DNA of 64,000 nt. It comes from Glandiceps talaboti. Lineage: Eukaryota; Hemichordata; Enteropneusta; Spengelidae. A program made the position numbers and the translations under genes. The number at the start of each line of letters is the position of its first letter. Positions within the stretch are counted from its first letter, which is position 1. The DNA lies in the NCBI RefSeq assembly GCF_964340395.1, contig NC_135570.1, positions 8,228,822 through 8,292,821 of the forward strand, written 5' to 3'. The notes below the pieces were generated by a model that was given only the letters and a program-made list of their open reading frames with translations, made no database searches and had not been told where the DNA came from. This document shows, one piece after another, positions 54,819 through 64,000 of this stretch.

Positions 54819-57124
54819 GAGAAACAAGCAAAATATAATACAATCGCATGTATATATACGCACGCTGGCACATATGTTCACTGACATCAAAACACGGATA
54901 TAGAAACTGTTATATGTTATATTATAATAAGTTGACAATACTACACAAGCACATAATATGCAGAGAAATAAGCTTCGACTTGAAACGAAAAAGATTCTTG
55001 TGTCAGGATTGATTCAGTGTCATTTAGATTTTACCTGCTCTTGACTTTACAGAACGTACTAAAAATCGAAGTCCAAGTTCTAGTGGCATAAAGGGGGGGG
55101 GGGGTATTTCTGTGAGATGTAGCCCACCGTCCTCCCCTAAAATCAAAGCACACGTTTAATATCTATAATTACAATGCCTTCAATACCTGAATTACAAATA
55201 AATAGAGTAGTTATCATACAGGGAACAGTAGGTCACCGGTTAAGATTCACAATACCCCGTATTATAGGTTAAGACATACATTATTTTAAGACCACTACTG
55301 AAGAAAGGAGCTGTTTACCCCGATCCATACGGTAGCCTCAGTCTACAATTGCTTCGAAGAAATAACTTAACGGTAACTTTATCTCACAAATGTTTGTGAC
55401 CAATGGAATCGGTTTTACGGTTTTATATATTGTTAGTTATCCTTTCAATCATTTGTTGCCCATTTCTAATGCACTCTAGCCAACTGTTTGTCCACTATCC
55501 ACTTGTTAAATAAAATGATAAGTTTATTCTAAAATCTAAAATGTTTAATTCTTATTTTTTTTAAAGATTTTGTGTTTCGTTTCTGTTTCATGTTGTTTTG
55601 TTTCAAACTGGATTATCGTTTGTACGTTATACATGACGTTCATTTATTAAATATTATCTGCATGAGGTTTCAACATCTGGGTATACGTAGTCATCTGTTG
55701 TTACAATTATTCAGTTCTACAACAATGCATATCATCGAACTTCGCGTGTACTCATAGAAAGATTGAATATTTTCATTAACATTCACGTGCTACAATTTAT
55801 AATCTCCTACAGCTTAGTTTCTGATACCGAAGATAGAAAATCAAGCAAAATGGAAGCGACTCTTAGGGTTGGGTAATGTTAGTGATATAATCAACGCCAA
55901 TAAATACAAGTGTAGCTTTTGAAATAGCAATGACAGAGGTGGAAATTTATGTACAAAAATATCAAAGAGTGATAGTTAACAGATCAATTTCTCGAACTCC
56001 TCGACTTCCTTTCTCTACAACATGACTCCCCCTCCCACCATTCAAATATTAAAACTATGGGTTAAAATGTTGTAAGACATGAAAAGAGTCTAAGAATCAA
56101 TGGTGAGTATTCGTCCCATTGCTATGTGTGGGATATCCTTTAAATATTAAGACTAGGGAAACTATATATGCAAATAGGTCTTACGTTAGTACCCTCTCAT
56201 TTGATTGGCTAGAGTAATCAGTGTACTTGTCCATCATTCTGTCTTTCTTCGCACTTTAGTGACCAAATTTCAAGGCAATAACATCTGAACGCTGGTGACT
56301 GACGCCAGTCATTCGGGACGCTATTAGTATTACTAAATTAGGGATATATAAAAACAATATTGACCACATTTTCCTTCCCGATATTTGAAATGAATAACAA
56401 ATTCAAAAACATGTAAAAAATATTACACAAAGTATGTCCCAATGGATTTGTGCCAGTCTAATTGATAGATTTAAAGCATTGTTGTTTCCCAGCTACTTCC
56501 TCCAAAGTTTGTCTCAAGGCATTGTACTACTCAATTCCCGTATGTGTATCTTATTGGCAGAACTTATAATTAAGGCCAGAACTCTCAAACACTAAATTAA
56601 CACACTCGAGACTGAGGTCCAACCACTCCACCCACACTGTCCCATTACCTTACCACACTTTTCGTCTTTCACTCCTGTGAGACCCACTCCTCTGCTTACG
56701 CCAAAGCAAACAATTGATTCACTGCATGGTTGTCAACAGCAATTTTACTAATATGATGCTCTGATAAGTTAAAGTCATTCAATGATTGAACGGTGGCGGT
56801 TACAGAAGTGGGATGTAACAGCAGTGTGATGTAGAACCGATGGAAGAGGTGGGGTGCCAAATCACAAAATAATGCAAAGATAGATGGTGTAACGAGTCAA
56901 ATCAAAATGTGACCCTCCCTTCATTCTATTTTCTAAAATACGACCCTTCCGGGAACAGATTCTTAAAATGTGACCCAACATTTCCCAAGCCATCCCCTTG
57001 TAATAACTTATGGGTCCCTTTAATGTACATGGGTGATAATGGGCAAATGGGCAAATGGGCATCAAAGCAAATATATGACATTGTATCATGCACAAGCCAA
57101 GTTGAACCAAAAATATGGAATTCA
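54819..57124. other. probable receptor intron, no exon recognised
   Basis: A G run lies at 55094-55104. Overlapping frames on both strands at 56862-57278 show no domain. Confidence 0.45.
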
Positions 57125-57428
57125 TACCCAGGTCGTACTACGTCTACATTCTACAACGCGCGTCAATGTCACGACAACATGTGTCTTGCGTCACTGGTTC
57201 TGCTGTGTTCGAAATATAATATTGATTGAAAACTACCATTACTTTCTCCGTTGTTTCTTTCATATTTACTGGTGCTAATATAATTCTGTTATTATTCTCC
57301 AGTAATTTTCTTCATTCAGAAGAAAATACTCTTGACGCGAGGCTTTTGTCACTACGAGTCACTTGACCACACCCTTAGGTGTATTTTCTGGCTGAATGAA
57401 GAAAAATAATGGAGAATAACATCTAAGT
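57125..57428. mobile_element. foldback/MITE-like element, family F2, copy 3
   Basis: It contains 'cactggttctgctgtgttcg' and 'aaatat' as in the 9.3 kb copy. The ends 'ttattattctccagtaattt' with 'tcttcattcag', and 'ctgaatgaagaaaaataatgg' with 'agaataacatctaa', are inverted repeats matching the 24.7 kb copy. The inner part is 'gtcactacgagtcact'. No coding capacity. Confidence 0.65.
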
Positions 57429-57525
57429 ATGAGAAATTCAGGTTGGTTAATACCTGTAAATATTATCATTAAACTGACTCTTAACAGGCAAGTTCTTATT
57501 TGGATCAAATATTTGTTTCTCTTAG

Positions 57526-57622
57526 GAATATGACGCCTCAGCAGTTACTATATGGAGAAATGAATATAAGATCATTACTTCAAGGTCCTGCTCCAGAGTC
57601 CTGGCCGAGGCAGAAAGACAAG
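57526..57622 (+). CDS. candidate 97-nt exon with consensus splice sites, unknown product
   Basis: Plus strand: acceptor TTTGTTTCTCTTAG followed by 97 nt and donor AAG|GTAAGT. Two frames are open throughout. One reads EYDASAVTIWRNEYKIITSR and on to AEAERQ; the other contains MTPQQLLYGEMNIRSLLQG, which faintly resembles the PxxLLYG segment of LTR-retrotransposon integrases. Local G+C is raised. It lies on the strand opposite the GPCR, within that gene's probable large intron, so it would belong to a nested or antisense gene or to a transposon relic. No partner exon was found. Confidence 0.35.
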
Positions 57623-58284
57623 GTAAGTAATATCATAAGAAGAAAATACACAGTACAGATATAGTTAAATACGACAAGATAACATATAAGGTTAAAAACT
57701 AGGCGGAAGATGTAAGCAAGTGAAAGACAGCTATGCGCGTTGATATCGATGTTGCAAATGCCTCTATTTCACATTCTTCTCATTTGACCAAAAGTTTCCA
57801 AACTCTGTTCAAAGCTCTTTCCCAAAGGACTTTCTAATGTCACATCGGATTTGGAAATTTGTACCGTCTGTTCATATTTCAAGATTATACGTGTCTTTGA
57901 ATTCCAAATATTGAGGACGTTTTCATGTTCAACAGTTTAGATAGTAAGGACAAATTCTAGTTTTCTACCTCTCCGATTGGTATCTTAAACCGCGTATGAT
58001 GTATATTTTTGGTCACTGGTTCGTCTGCTTTTAAAGCCTACACACTTCAATAGCTTCAACAGGTTTCTTTCATAAGGTTTTATCTACGTATAAAAGTACC
58101 CCTATACACATGTACTAAGCATCTTTAGGCATGTTAAGTGTCTTTTGACAAACTTATGCTTGGTATTAAGCGATGTCTGAATATAAATTCAAACAACTTT
58201 TGTGTGAGCTACAGCACGATAGAAATTATGTTGTATGGCTGGCGATGTATTTTAACAAGTGTTTTTTTTTTTAAATTCATTTTT

Positions 58285-58287
<3 letters not shown>
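57623..58287. other. non-coding stretch, nothing recognised
   Basis: No open frame or repeat of note was recognised before the TG tract. Confidence 0.45.
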
Positions 58288-58320
<33 letters not shown>

Positions 58321-58386
58321 TTTGTTTGTTTGTGTGTGTGTGTGTGTGTGTGTGTCTGTGTGTGTGTGTCTGTGTGTCTGTGTATG
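58288..58386. repeat. (TG)n microsatellite with (TTTG)n insert
   Basis: TG units interrupted by three TTTG units near 58317-58331 and TCTG variants toward the right. Confidence 0.95.
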
Positions 58387-59366
58387 TGATTTATACGGTT
58401 ATCTATTAATCTCACTAAGTATTCCATTACAAGAACAACACACGAAGGACTCAGTACATAATTTCTAAGCACTTTCATCTATCGTAAATAATTTGCTCAA
58501 TACTTCTTGTAGGATTATCTTTGATGATCCATCAACCACTGTGTCTAATCCTGAGCCAGTAAGACAATAATCGAGAAAATATGACCAACATACGTAATCA
58601 ATCAAACTGTGTATCAAGTGCTCATGAAAGATCTGTGATTTCTCAGTTTCTGTATACGCTATGATTGGATACCAGTAGCGTCGCCCGTTTACTACTACAA
58701 TTAGTTTTTGACTGATTACGTCACAGTAATAAATCAAAGAGTTCGCAATGTGGGTTTGATATTGACAGATATTAGAAGTCTGTTTCCGTAAATGATTCAT
58801 ATTGTTTGAATATCATAATTGATAATGCAATGTAGTATGCATCTCTTAAGCACTTATGGGATTACATTTGTTTGAAATAAAAGAATTTTTCCCGCCAGCT
58901 GAAGCGTTGATGGTGAACGATGGTGACAAGAGAGATAATATGATTATTGGAAAGGGCACAAAAGAGCTAAAAAGAGACAGATAAATGATACACATTGGCG
59001 TCAGTTTTGTTAAATGTATTTACACTTTTTTTCCGAAAGGAAATTACATAAACACATTTAATGGATCTATAATATCCAAAGGGAATAGTGAACAAGGATA
59101 TCTAAAGAAACTATTTAACAAAAGTTTTGGAAAATGAGCTTATTTATGTAACCAATCAACTCTTCGTAATTCAACCAATGAACAAAATTAGTTTTCAGTT
59201 ACACACTGAGTTGTTTCAAATTCCAGTAAACCTTAAAGATGTCCTTAATGGCAATGTAATTATATTACACAAAATATTTGTCAATGAAATGTAATTGCGT
59301 TTTTGAAAGATAAGCAAAACTAAATCCCATGTTAAAGGAAAATGTCCCTAAGTCTGATGCACTCAC
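58387..59366. other. no gene recognised
   Basis: The 111-codon minus-strand frame at 58465-58800 has varied composition but no motif I recognise and no GPCR TM1/TM2 pattern. Confidence 0.4.
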
Positions 59367-59418
59367 CAGTGTATCTGATGTTCAGTGTAATCTCTTTCAT
59401 TCTAATGATGTTGGATTT
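59367..59418 (-). CDS. possible 52-nt micro-exon
   Basis: Minus strand: acceptor GATTACTTTCAG (AG at 59420-59419), 52 nt open in one frame only (KSNIIRMKEITLNIRYT), then donor ACTG|GTGAGT. Its end phase (1) does not match the phase-0 start of the GPCR TM3 exon, so it cannot splice directly to it in frame. Chance splice-site pairing is quite likely. Confidence 0.15.
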
Positions 59419-59821
59419 CTGAAAGTAATCTTATCCTTAGGCCGTATGTCGTCAAGGGTAATGATGTATACAATTGGCTGTATTCACCTATTACATATCA
59501 AGAGTTAGAACTGGTTATTAACTTATTAGACTTGTAAAAAAGCTTATCTTTTACTGTTGCATATTTATGTTAAACTTATAAACAAGTAACGTTGCTCATT
59601 TCTTAAAAATGAATTCTTTAGGTGTTTCCTACTGTTTTAATAGATATGATCAATATAAGGTCATATTATAAGTAAGTAATTGCTTTCTGCGATTCAAATA
59701 GTCAAATTCCTTATCAATATTACATGTCTGTGTTATAGGTTTTGTGTGGTTGTTTTAATAATGTTTTATATTTATTGTTTTTCTCATACTCTGCCCATTT
59801 AAAGATTAAGCCAAATATAAA

Positions 59822-60198
59822 AATAGTGTGTATCCGATAACCTGACCGACCCTAGTTTAAGCCGCCGACCCTACTTCCTTATAGCTTTTCTTAAACTATT
59901 TGTGGTTACTTTTTTAAAAATGAAATCACATTCCAACGAGAAACGGCATCATTTCAGCCTATAACAGCACAGTCTGTATATTGCGTTTGTCTACTTCTGA
60001 ATCACATACTTGTCTTCATTTACTTTGTTTACACCTCATCAACTGTTACAGAAGTATTGTGACCAACGAGTATCTTGTCTGTGGGTCAAAGTTATTAAAA
60101 AATGTGTAAGTACAATAAAATAAAATAAAATCCCAACCTACCTACCCTATTTAATGAAGTCATTTTACCGGAAACAATTTATTTTTCATTTATGCCTT
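59822..60198 (-). mobile_element. foldback/MITE-like element, family F3, copy 5
   Basis: The left end is 'tagtgtgtatccgataacct', followed by 'gaccgaccctagtttaag'. The right end is 'caacctacctaccctattta', then 'ccggaaacaat'. It is co-oriented with the 48.2 kb copy, sharing 'attgtgaccaacgagtatct' and 'tataacagcacagtctgtat'. No open frame. Confidence 0.75.
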
Positions 60199-61914
60199 AC
60201 CAGTTTCGTCTAATGTGGTGGATTAATAGGGTATAGACAGTAATTAATGTTTTCTTGGAAGGAAATATTTTAGATCTTATAAGGTGTCATAAACATTAAG
60301 GATGTCAAAATATTGCTTTTGAATCTTGTCTATATATGGTTTATTTCAATTTATGCATAAAGCTATTTTCATTTATCTTCAGCCGTCTGGAGATTTATAC
60401 AGTGTGTTTATAATTTTCGATGCACAGAGTTGCAAGACGCAGTACTAGTATGCAGGTAAATTGTTCATATGAAGTAGAATGTAGCATTTTAGAATTTTAA
60501 AGTTTCGCATTAAACACACAAACTCTTTTAGGTATTGTGAGTATTTCATTAACGATTTGTGTAATTGGAAAATACAGATTTGAAGGTAGATCTGAATATT
60601 CAAATATTATGATCCATTTATTATGTCTTAGTTTATAAGGTTGGCCTTACGTAATTTCCCATGAACCTTTGTCTTCAGTTTGACGAAATGTTAAAAACTC
60701 GACGCCCTCTATAGCAGGAATAGAAAATAACCACAACGTCACTGATTGTCAGGTGGCAACCCCACGAGCGCGTATCTGAGCGAGATTGGATAGTAGCGGT
60801 CATGTGACCACACTAAGGGGATGCTCAAGAAGCACAGGGAGACGTAAACCAATTTTCTTGGCAAGTACAAGGGGAAGCCTATTATTGCTGAAATGGTTCA
60901 AAGTTTTCTTCTGACTTCGTCATTTCTATGTCATTACGATTATGAATGGAAATATTAGGAACGTGTACTTGTACGGTTACTTTTTTTTTTAAATAATAAG
61001 TTTTTACAAAATGTATTTTTAGCCATCATTTTTAGGGTATATTACGATGGTAGACATAGACTTAAGCGCGGGTGCCCAAATAACACTTCATACGGAGATA
61101 TGTGAAGAATATTTGATGCACAACTTTATATGCCTATATTAGATGTTGGTTTTTGTGTCTGTGTATCTTAAGGAGTACGAATTCGCAATACGTGCTACAG
61201 GAAATGATATGAGTAATGCTTTTAAGTAAGCAGGTAATAGCTATCCTCATAGTATATCCGATTTCTCATTTTTAATCACTGAAAGGTCACATGTAATGTA
61301 CATAGTCTCGAGGAGCACTTTGCCATCTTGGTAGGATAGGACCTATGGGAGGGAAGAGACTACTTCTATAACACACATTTGCAAGCTTCTGTCACAGACA
61401 ATAGATACTGATGGTACAGAAAAGCCCATTGAAAGTGAACACTCTCCCTCCGGTATTTTACTTAGAATGTGACTGTTTTGTTGTACAAAAAGAGTATTTT
61501 TGAAATTCTTGAATGCCTACTACCATGAACTGTAGGGTAAACCCCTTCCTGTCTGATAAAGGCGTGGTTAGTATTTAGATGGAGAACGTCTTGAGAATTT
61601 CTCGTGCTGAAGGAATTTATTTTTCCAATAGTAAAGAAGCTTAAGTTTTCTACCATAACAGCGAAACTTCTTGAAAAACACATGAAAATTATAAAATAGC
61701 AAATAATTAGTTACTAATTGATATCTACCACTTTCAACCGAGCAATAAAATGTGTCACAAGTTACAATTATTATGGGCAATTGCTAAGATGGTCATAAAA
61801 CTCATCAAAATATGCTAATGAGGTTAATTAATATGCGTTGATTTTTATGAAACGTGCAATTATTTATTGAAACGGCATGCTTGTAACAAATTTCACTCTA
61901 AGCTATACATCGAT
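60199..61914. other. no gene recognised
   Basis: A slightly G+C-richer patch at 60690-60850 has no open frame. Overlapping minus-strand frames at 61462-61780 show no domain. Confidence 0.45.
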
Positions 61915-62055
61915 CAATCAACCTAACCAGCCAACCAACTAACCACCCACCAGCCCACCCACCCACCCACCCAACCGACCACCAAACCACCCACCCACCC
62001 ACCCAACCAACCAACCAACCAACCAACCAACCAACCAACCAACCAACCAACCAAG
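61915..62055. repeat. (CCAA)n/(CCAC)n microsatellite
   Basis: Mixed CCAC and CCAA units ending in about 12 perfect CCAA units. The Trp-Leu-Val-Gly frame on the minus strand is an artefact. Confidence 0.95.
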
Positions 62056-62237
62056 TTTGTTTATCATAGGCAAATACATCACAAATTTTGTAAAATTGTA
62101 TGCTCCCCACTAGTTAACCAAATGTGACTCTTAAATTATAAATCTGTTTCATTTTAAAGCAATTGCTCACAAGTTTTCATTACATAGAAGAAAGGCTTTT
62201 CACTGTTTTCTGTTTGCACCATTATCAGTAAACTAGC

Positions 62238-62291
62238 TTTAGCTTTTATATTTATAAAACATTCTTTAGCTTTTATATTTATAAAACATTC
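62238..62291 (+). repeat. exact 27-bp tandem duplication
   Basis: 'tttagcttttatatttataa' plus 'aacattc', present twice head to tail. Confidence 0.9.
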
Positions 62292-63654
62292 TTCAAATTT
62301 GAAGAATTATTTATCAAATAACAATATTTATCGGACAAAATATGTTAAACTCTTACTCTCAAGTATCATAAAAACTGTACTGTTATCGAAATTAAGATTA
62401 TCCTGAACTGTGGTCGTATGGTGCATTGCATCTAATATATATATATAATGTAATATGATAATGAATATGAACTATCATACATACAATATACCATATCCAA
62501 GTTTACTCCATATGGCACAACTAATTAAAAACAATTGTCGTAAATAATGACGTGCGCGAAAGTAAAGTTTAATAGGTCGGATACTAAGATAAAAAGCGAA
62601 CCGCTCCGATTTTTGTGATCGCTACATCTCGATAGAATTGCTTGTGGTGGCATTTCTATCGATAAAAAGTCGATGTAAAGTAGCCATACTATCAATCTTG
62701 AGAAAAACTGAACAGTAAAAGTCGCCGTTAGCCTCCACTGAAATACATGTTATATCAGTAATGACAAATACTATTCAAGCTGAAGGTATAAATTCGATAA
62801 AGTTGTCAGTTGCTGCATATTCATATGCCAGAGTGTTTCTGAGTCTTCACGTTTGGCTACAAGTAATTACTTGAAGTGGTCAGAACATTCTTCAACTTAC
62901 AATGTAACAGAATTATACCTGAGTCACAGTCACCCATTTGAAAAGAAGAACTTTTGATTGTAGTACAGATTACAAACGACTATCCTGTCTTCAAAACTCT
63001 TCATCGATGGTCGAATTCGGAGAATGTTATAAAATCAACTTTCTCATTCTTAATAGAGTGTGAGCAAAGTATCATATATTCGAATCATTCATCGAATTTG
63101 GTCAAGGTTTTTCAAACAGAAATGTAATTGAAATAATGTGATTATTTTCAAACGTACGCTTCGATACAATATTTAACATTTGATATTTCTGCTTGTCGTC
63201 ACATATGGCAATGAGGTAGTTCGACACTATAATTCCCTTCCGTGAGCGAGGACGATACATTATACAACAAGCCGGTACTACAAAGATCTTGCTGTGGGAT
63301 GAGGTGTACCGACGACAGATACAGCCATGCTTCAATGAACTGTAAATGTCTTTATCCTGAAGGAAACCAATACATAATGTATTGAGATGTTACAGTTTCT
63401 TTAAAAGCACTTTCACCATTAGTTATATGCCAAGTATTGCAATAATGTCAATTACTCGGTATATACGTTCTAGCTCTACAAGGTTACCACGGTATTTATG
63501 TAAATTAGCAACCTCTCCAATGTGTTACATTTATATAGCAACAAAATCATAGTGATTTCATTTATACTATCTCAACCTTTTTTGACAAATGTGTTTTCCT
63601 TTTTTACTTTTCACATGTTATGTTGTTTCACATCGAGTTCCTCTAGTAATTGCA
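62292..63654. other. no firm gene; ambiguous open region at 63213-63345
   Basis: At about 63213-63345 frames are open on both strands. The plus strand gives 43 codons with FRERGRYIIQQAGTTK, ending in a stop. The minus strand gives 77 codons at 63102-63335. No family is recognised and no splice sites decide between them. Confidence 0.3.
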
Positions 63655-63960
63655 TATTAAAGGGGAATGCCACTCACTCCAGGAAATAAAGGTATTGTCA
63701 TCACCTTTGGGTTCTGGAGAATAATTATGATTTCACATCACATAATTTTCGATCTGTTGCCAAAAAACACCAAAGTGAGTCGTCCTTTCACCTCTATTGT
63801 TCTTTCACTCATGCACCATTACATGATAGGTCTAAACAGACATGATTATTCATTAGAATACACGTTAAATTCATAAATCCTAAGAGCTCACTTTGTTCAG
63901 ATAAAAATCATGAATATTCAGTGTGCATCTAATGAATAATCATGTCATGTCAAGTATGTT
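63655..63960 (+). mobile_element. foldback/MITE-like element, family F1, copy 4
   Basis: The left end is 'ttaaaggggaatgccactca', then 'ctccaggaaataaagg' and 'acctttgggttctggagaat'. The interior has 'tcatgaatattcagtgtgc' as in the 12.47 kb copy, and 'catgattattcattag' with its inverse nearby. It may continue past the shown end. The 69-codon frame over it is chance. Confidence 0.65.
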
Positions 63961-64000
63961 TGTATAAAATGTAAAGTTGCTTGATGTCCAAGAACAGTAT

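Noticed and set aside
58465-58800. 111-codon minus-strand frame considered as the missing TM1-TM2 exon
   Set aside because: It lacks hydrophobic helices and the N-L-A-x-x-D and W-x-F-G signatures expected there.

Overview
Organism and character: the window is AT-rich (roughly one third G+C by eye), almost free of long open frames, full of di- and tetranucleotide microsatellites, minisatellites and foldback transposable elements, and its only clear genes are split by GT-AG introns. It is animal nuclear DNA. A bilaterian peptide GPCR, a tRNA-derived SINE with a conserved animal SINE core, and a LINE tail fit a marine invertebrate (mollusc-like or another lophotrochozoan, with a hemichordate or echinoderm not excluded). 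The species cannot be named from this sequence. No prokaryotic operon, CRISPR array or phage is present. Gene content: the one confidently recognised gene lies on the minus strand at 47978-51883. Three exons spell transmembrane helices 3 to 7 and the C-terminal tail of a rhodopsin-family neuropeptide receptor, closest by eye to tachykinin/neurokinin receptors. All three splice in phase 0 and give 258 codons plus a stop. The upstream exon(s) with the N-terminus, TM1 and TM2 were not found up to 64000 and probably lie beyond the window, so the preceding intron would exceed 12 kb. Several weaker coding candidates are listed with low confidence: a minus-strand terminal exon at 43960-44142 with an Ig-like fragment just upstream at 44797-44910; a Ser/Thr-rich terminal exon at 35565-35750; a plus-strand exon with near-consensus splice sites at 57526-57622; and a CpG-rich possible promoter/first exon at 26534-26830. 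Layout: 0-6.7 kb holds a decaying 11-unit tandem array and a minisatellite. 6.7-10.3 kb is microsatellite-rich. 10.9-14.2 kb holds a pre-miRNA-sized hairpin and two foldback elements. 18-20 kb holds a stepwise compound microsatellite, a 120-bp tandem repeat and a foldback element. 22-28.6 kb holds more foldback copies, a 40-bp minisatellite and the CpG-rich spot. 28-34 kb holds duplicated segments. 34-37.3 kb holds two foldback copies, a candidate exon and a LINE remnant. 39-47 kb holds local duplications, microsatellites and the Ig-like candidate. 47.6-52.2 kb is the receptor gene with a SINE behind its 3' end. 52-64 kb is probable intron of the receptor with foldback copies and candidate exons. 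Three dispersed foldback/MITE-like families (4, 3 and 5 copies) were recognised by internal comparison. They are the main structured signal that a gene-only annotation would miss. No novel multi-gene system is visible.
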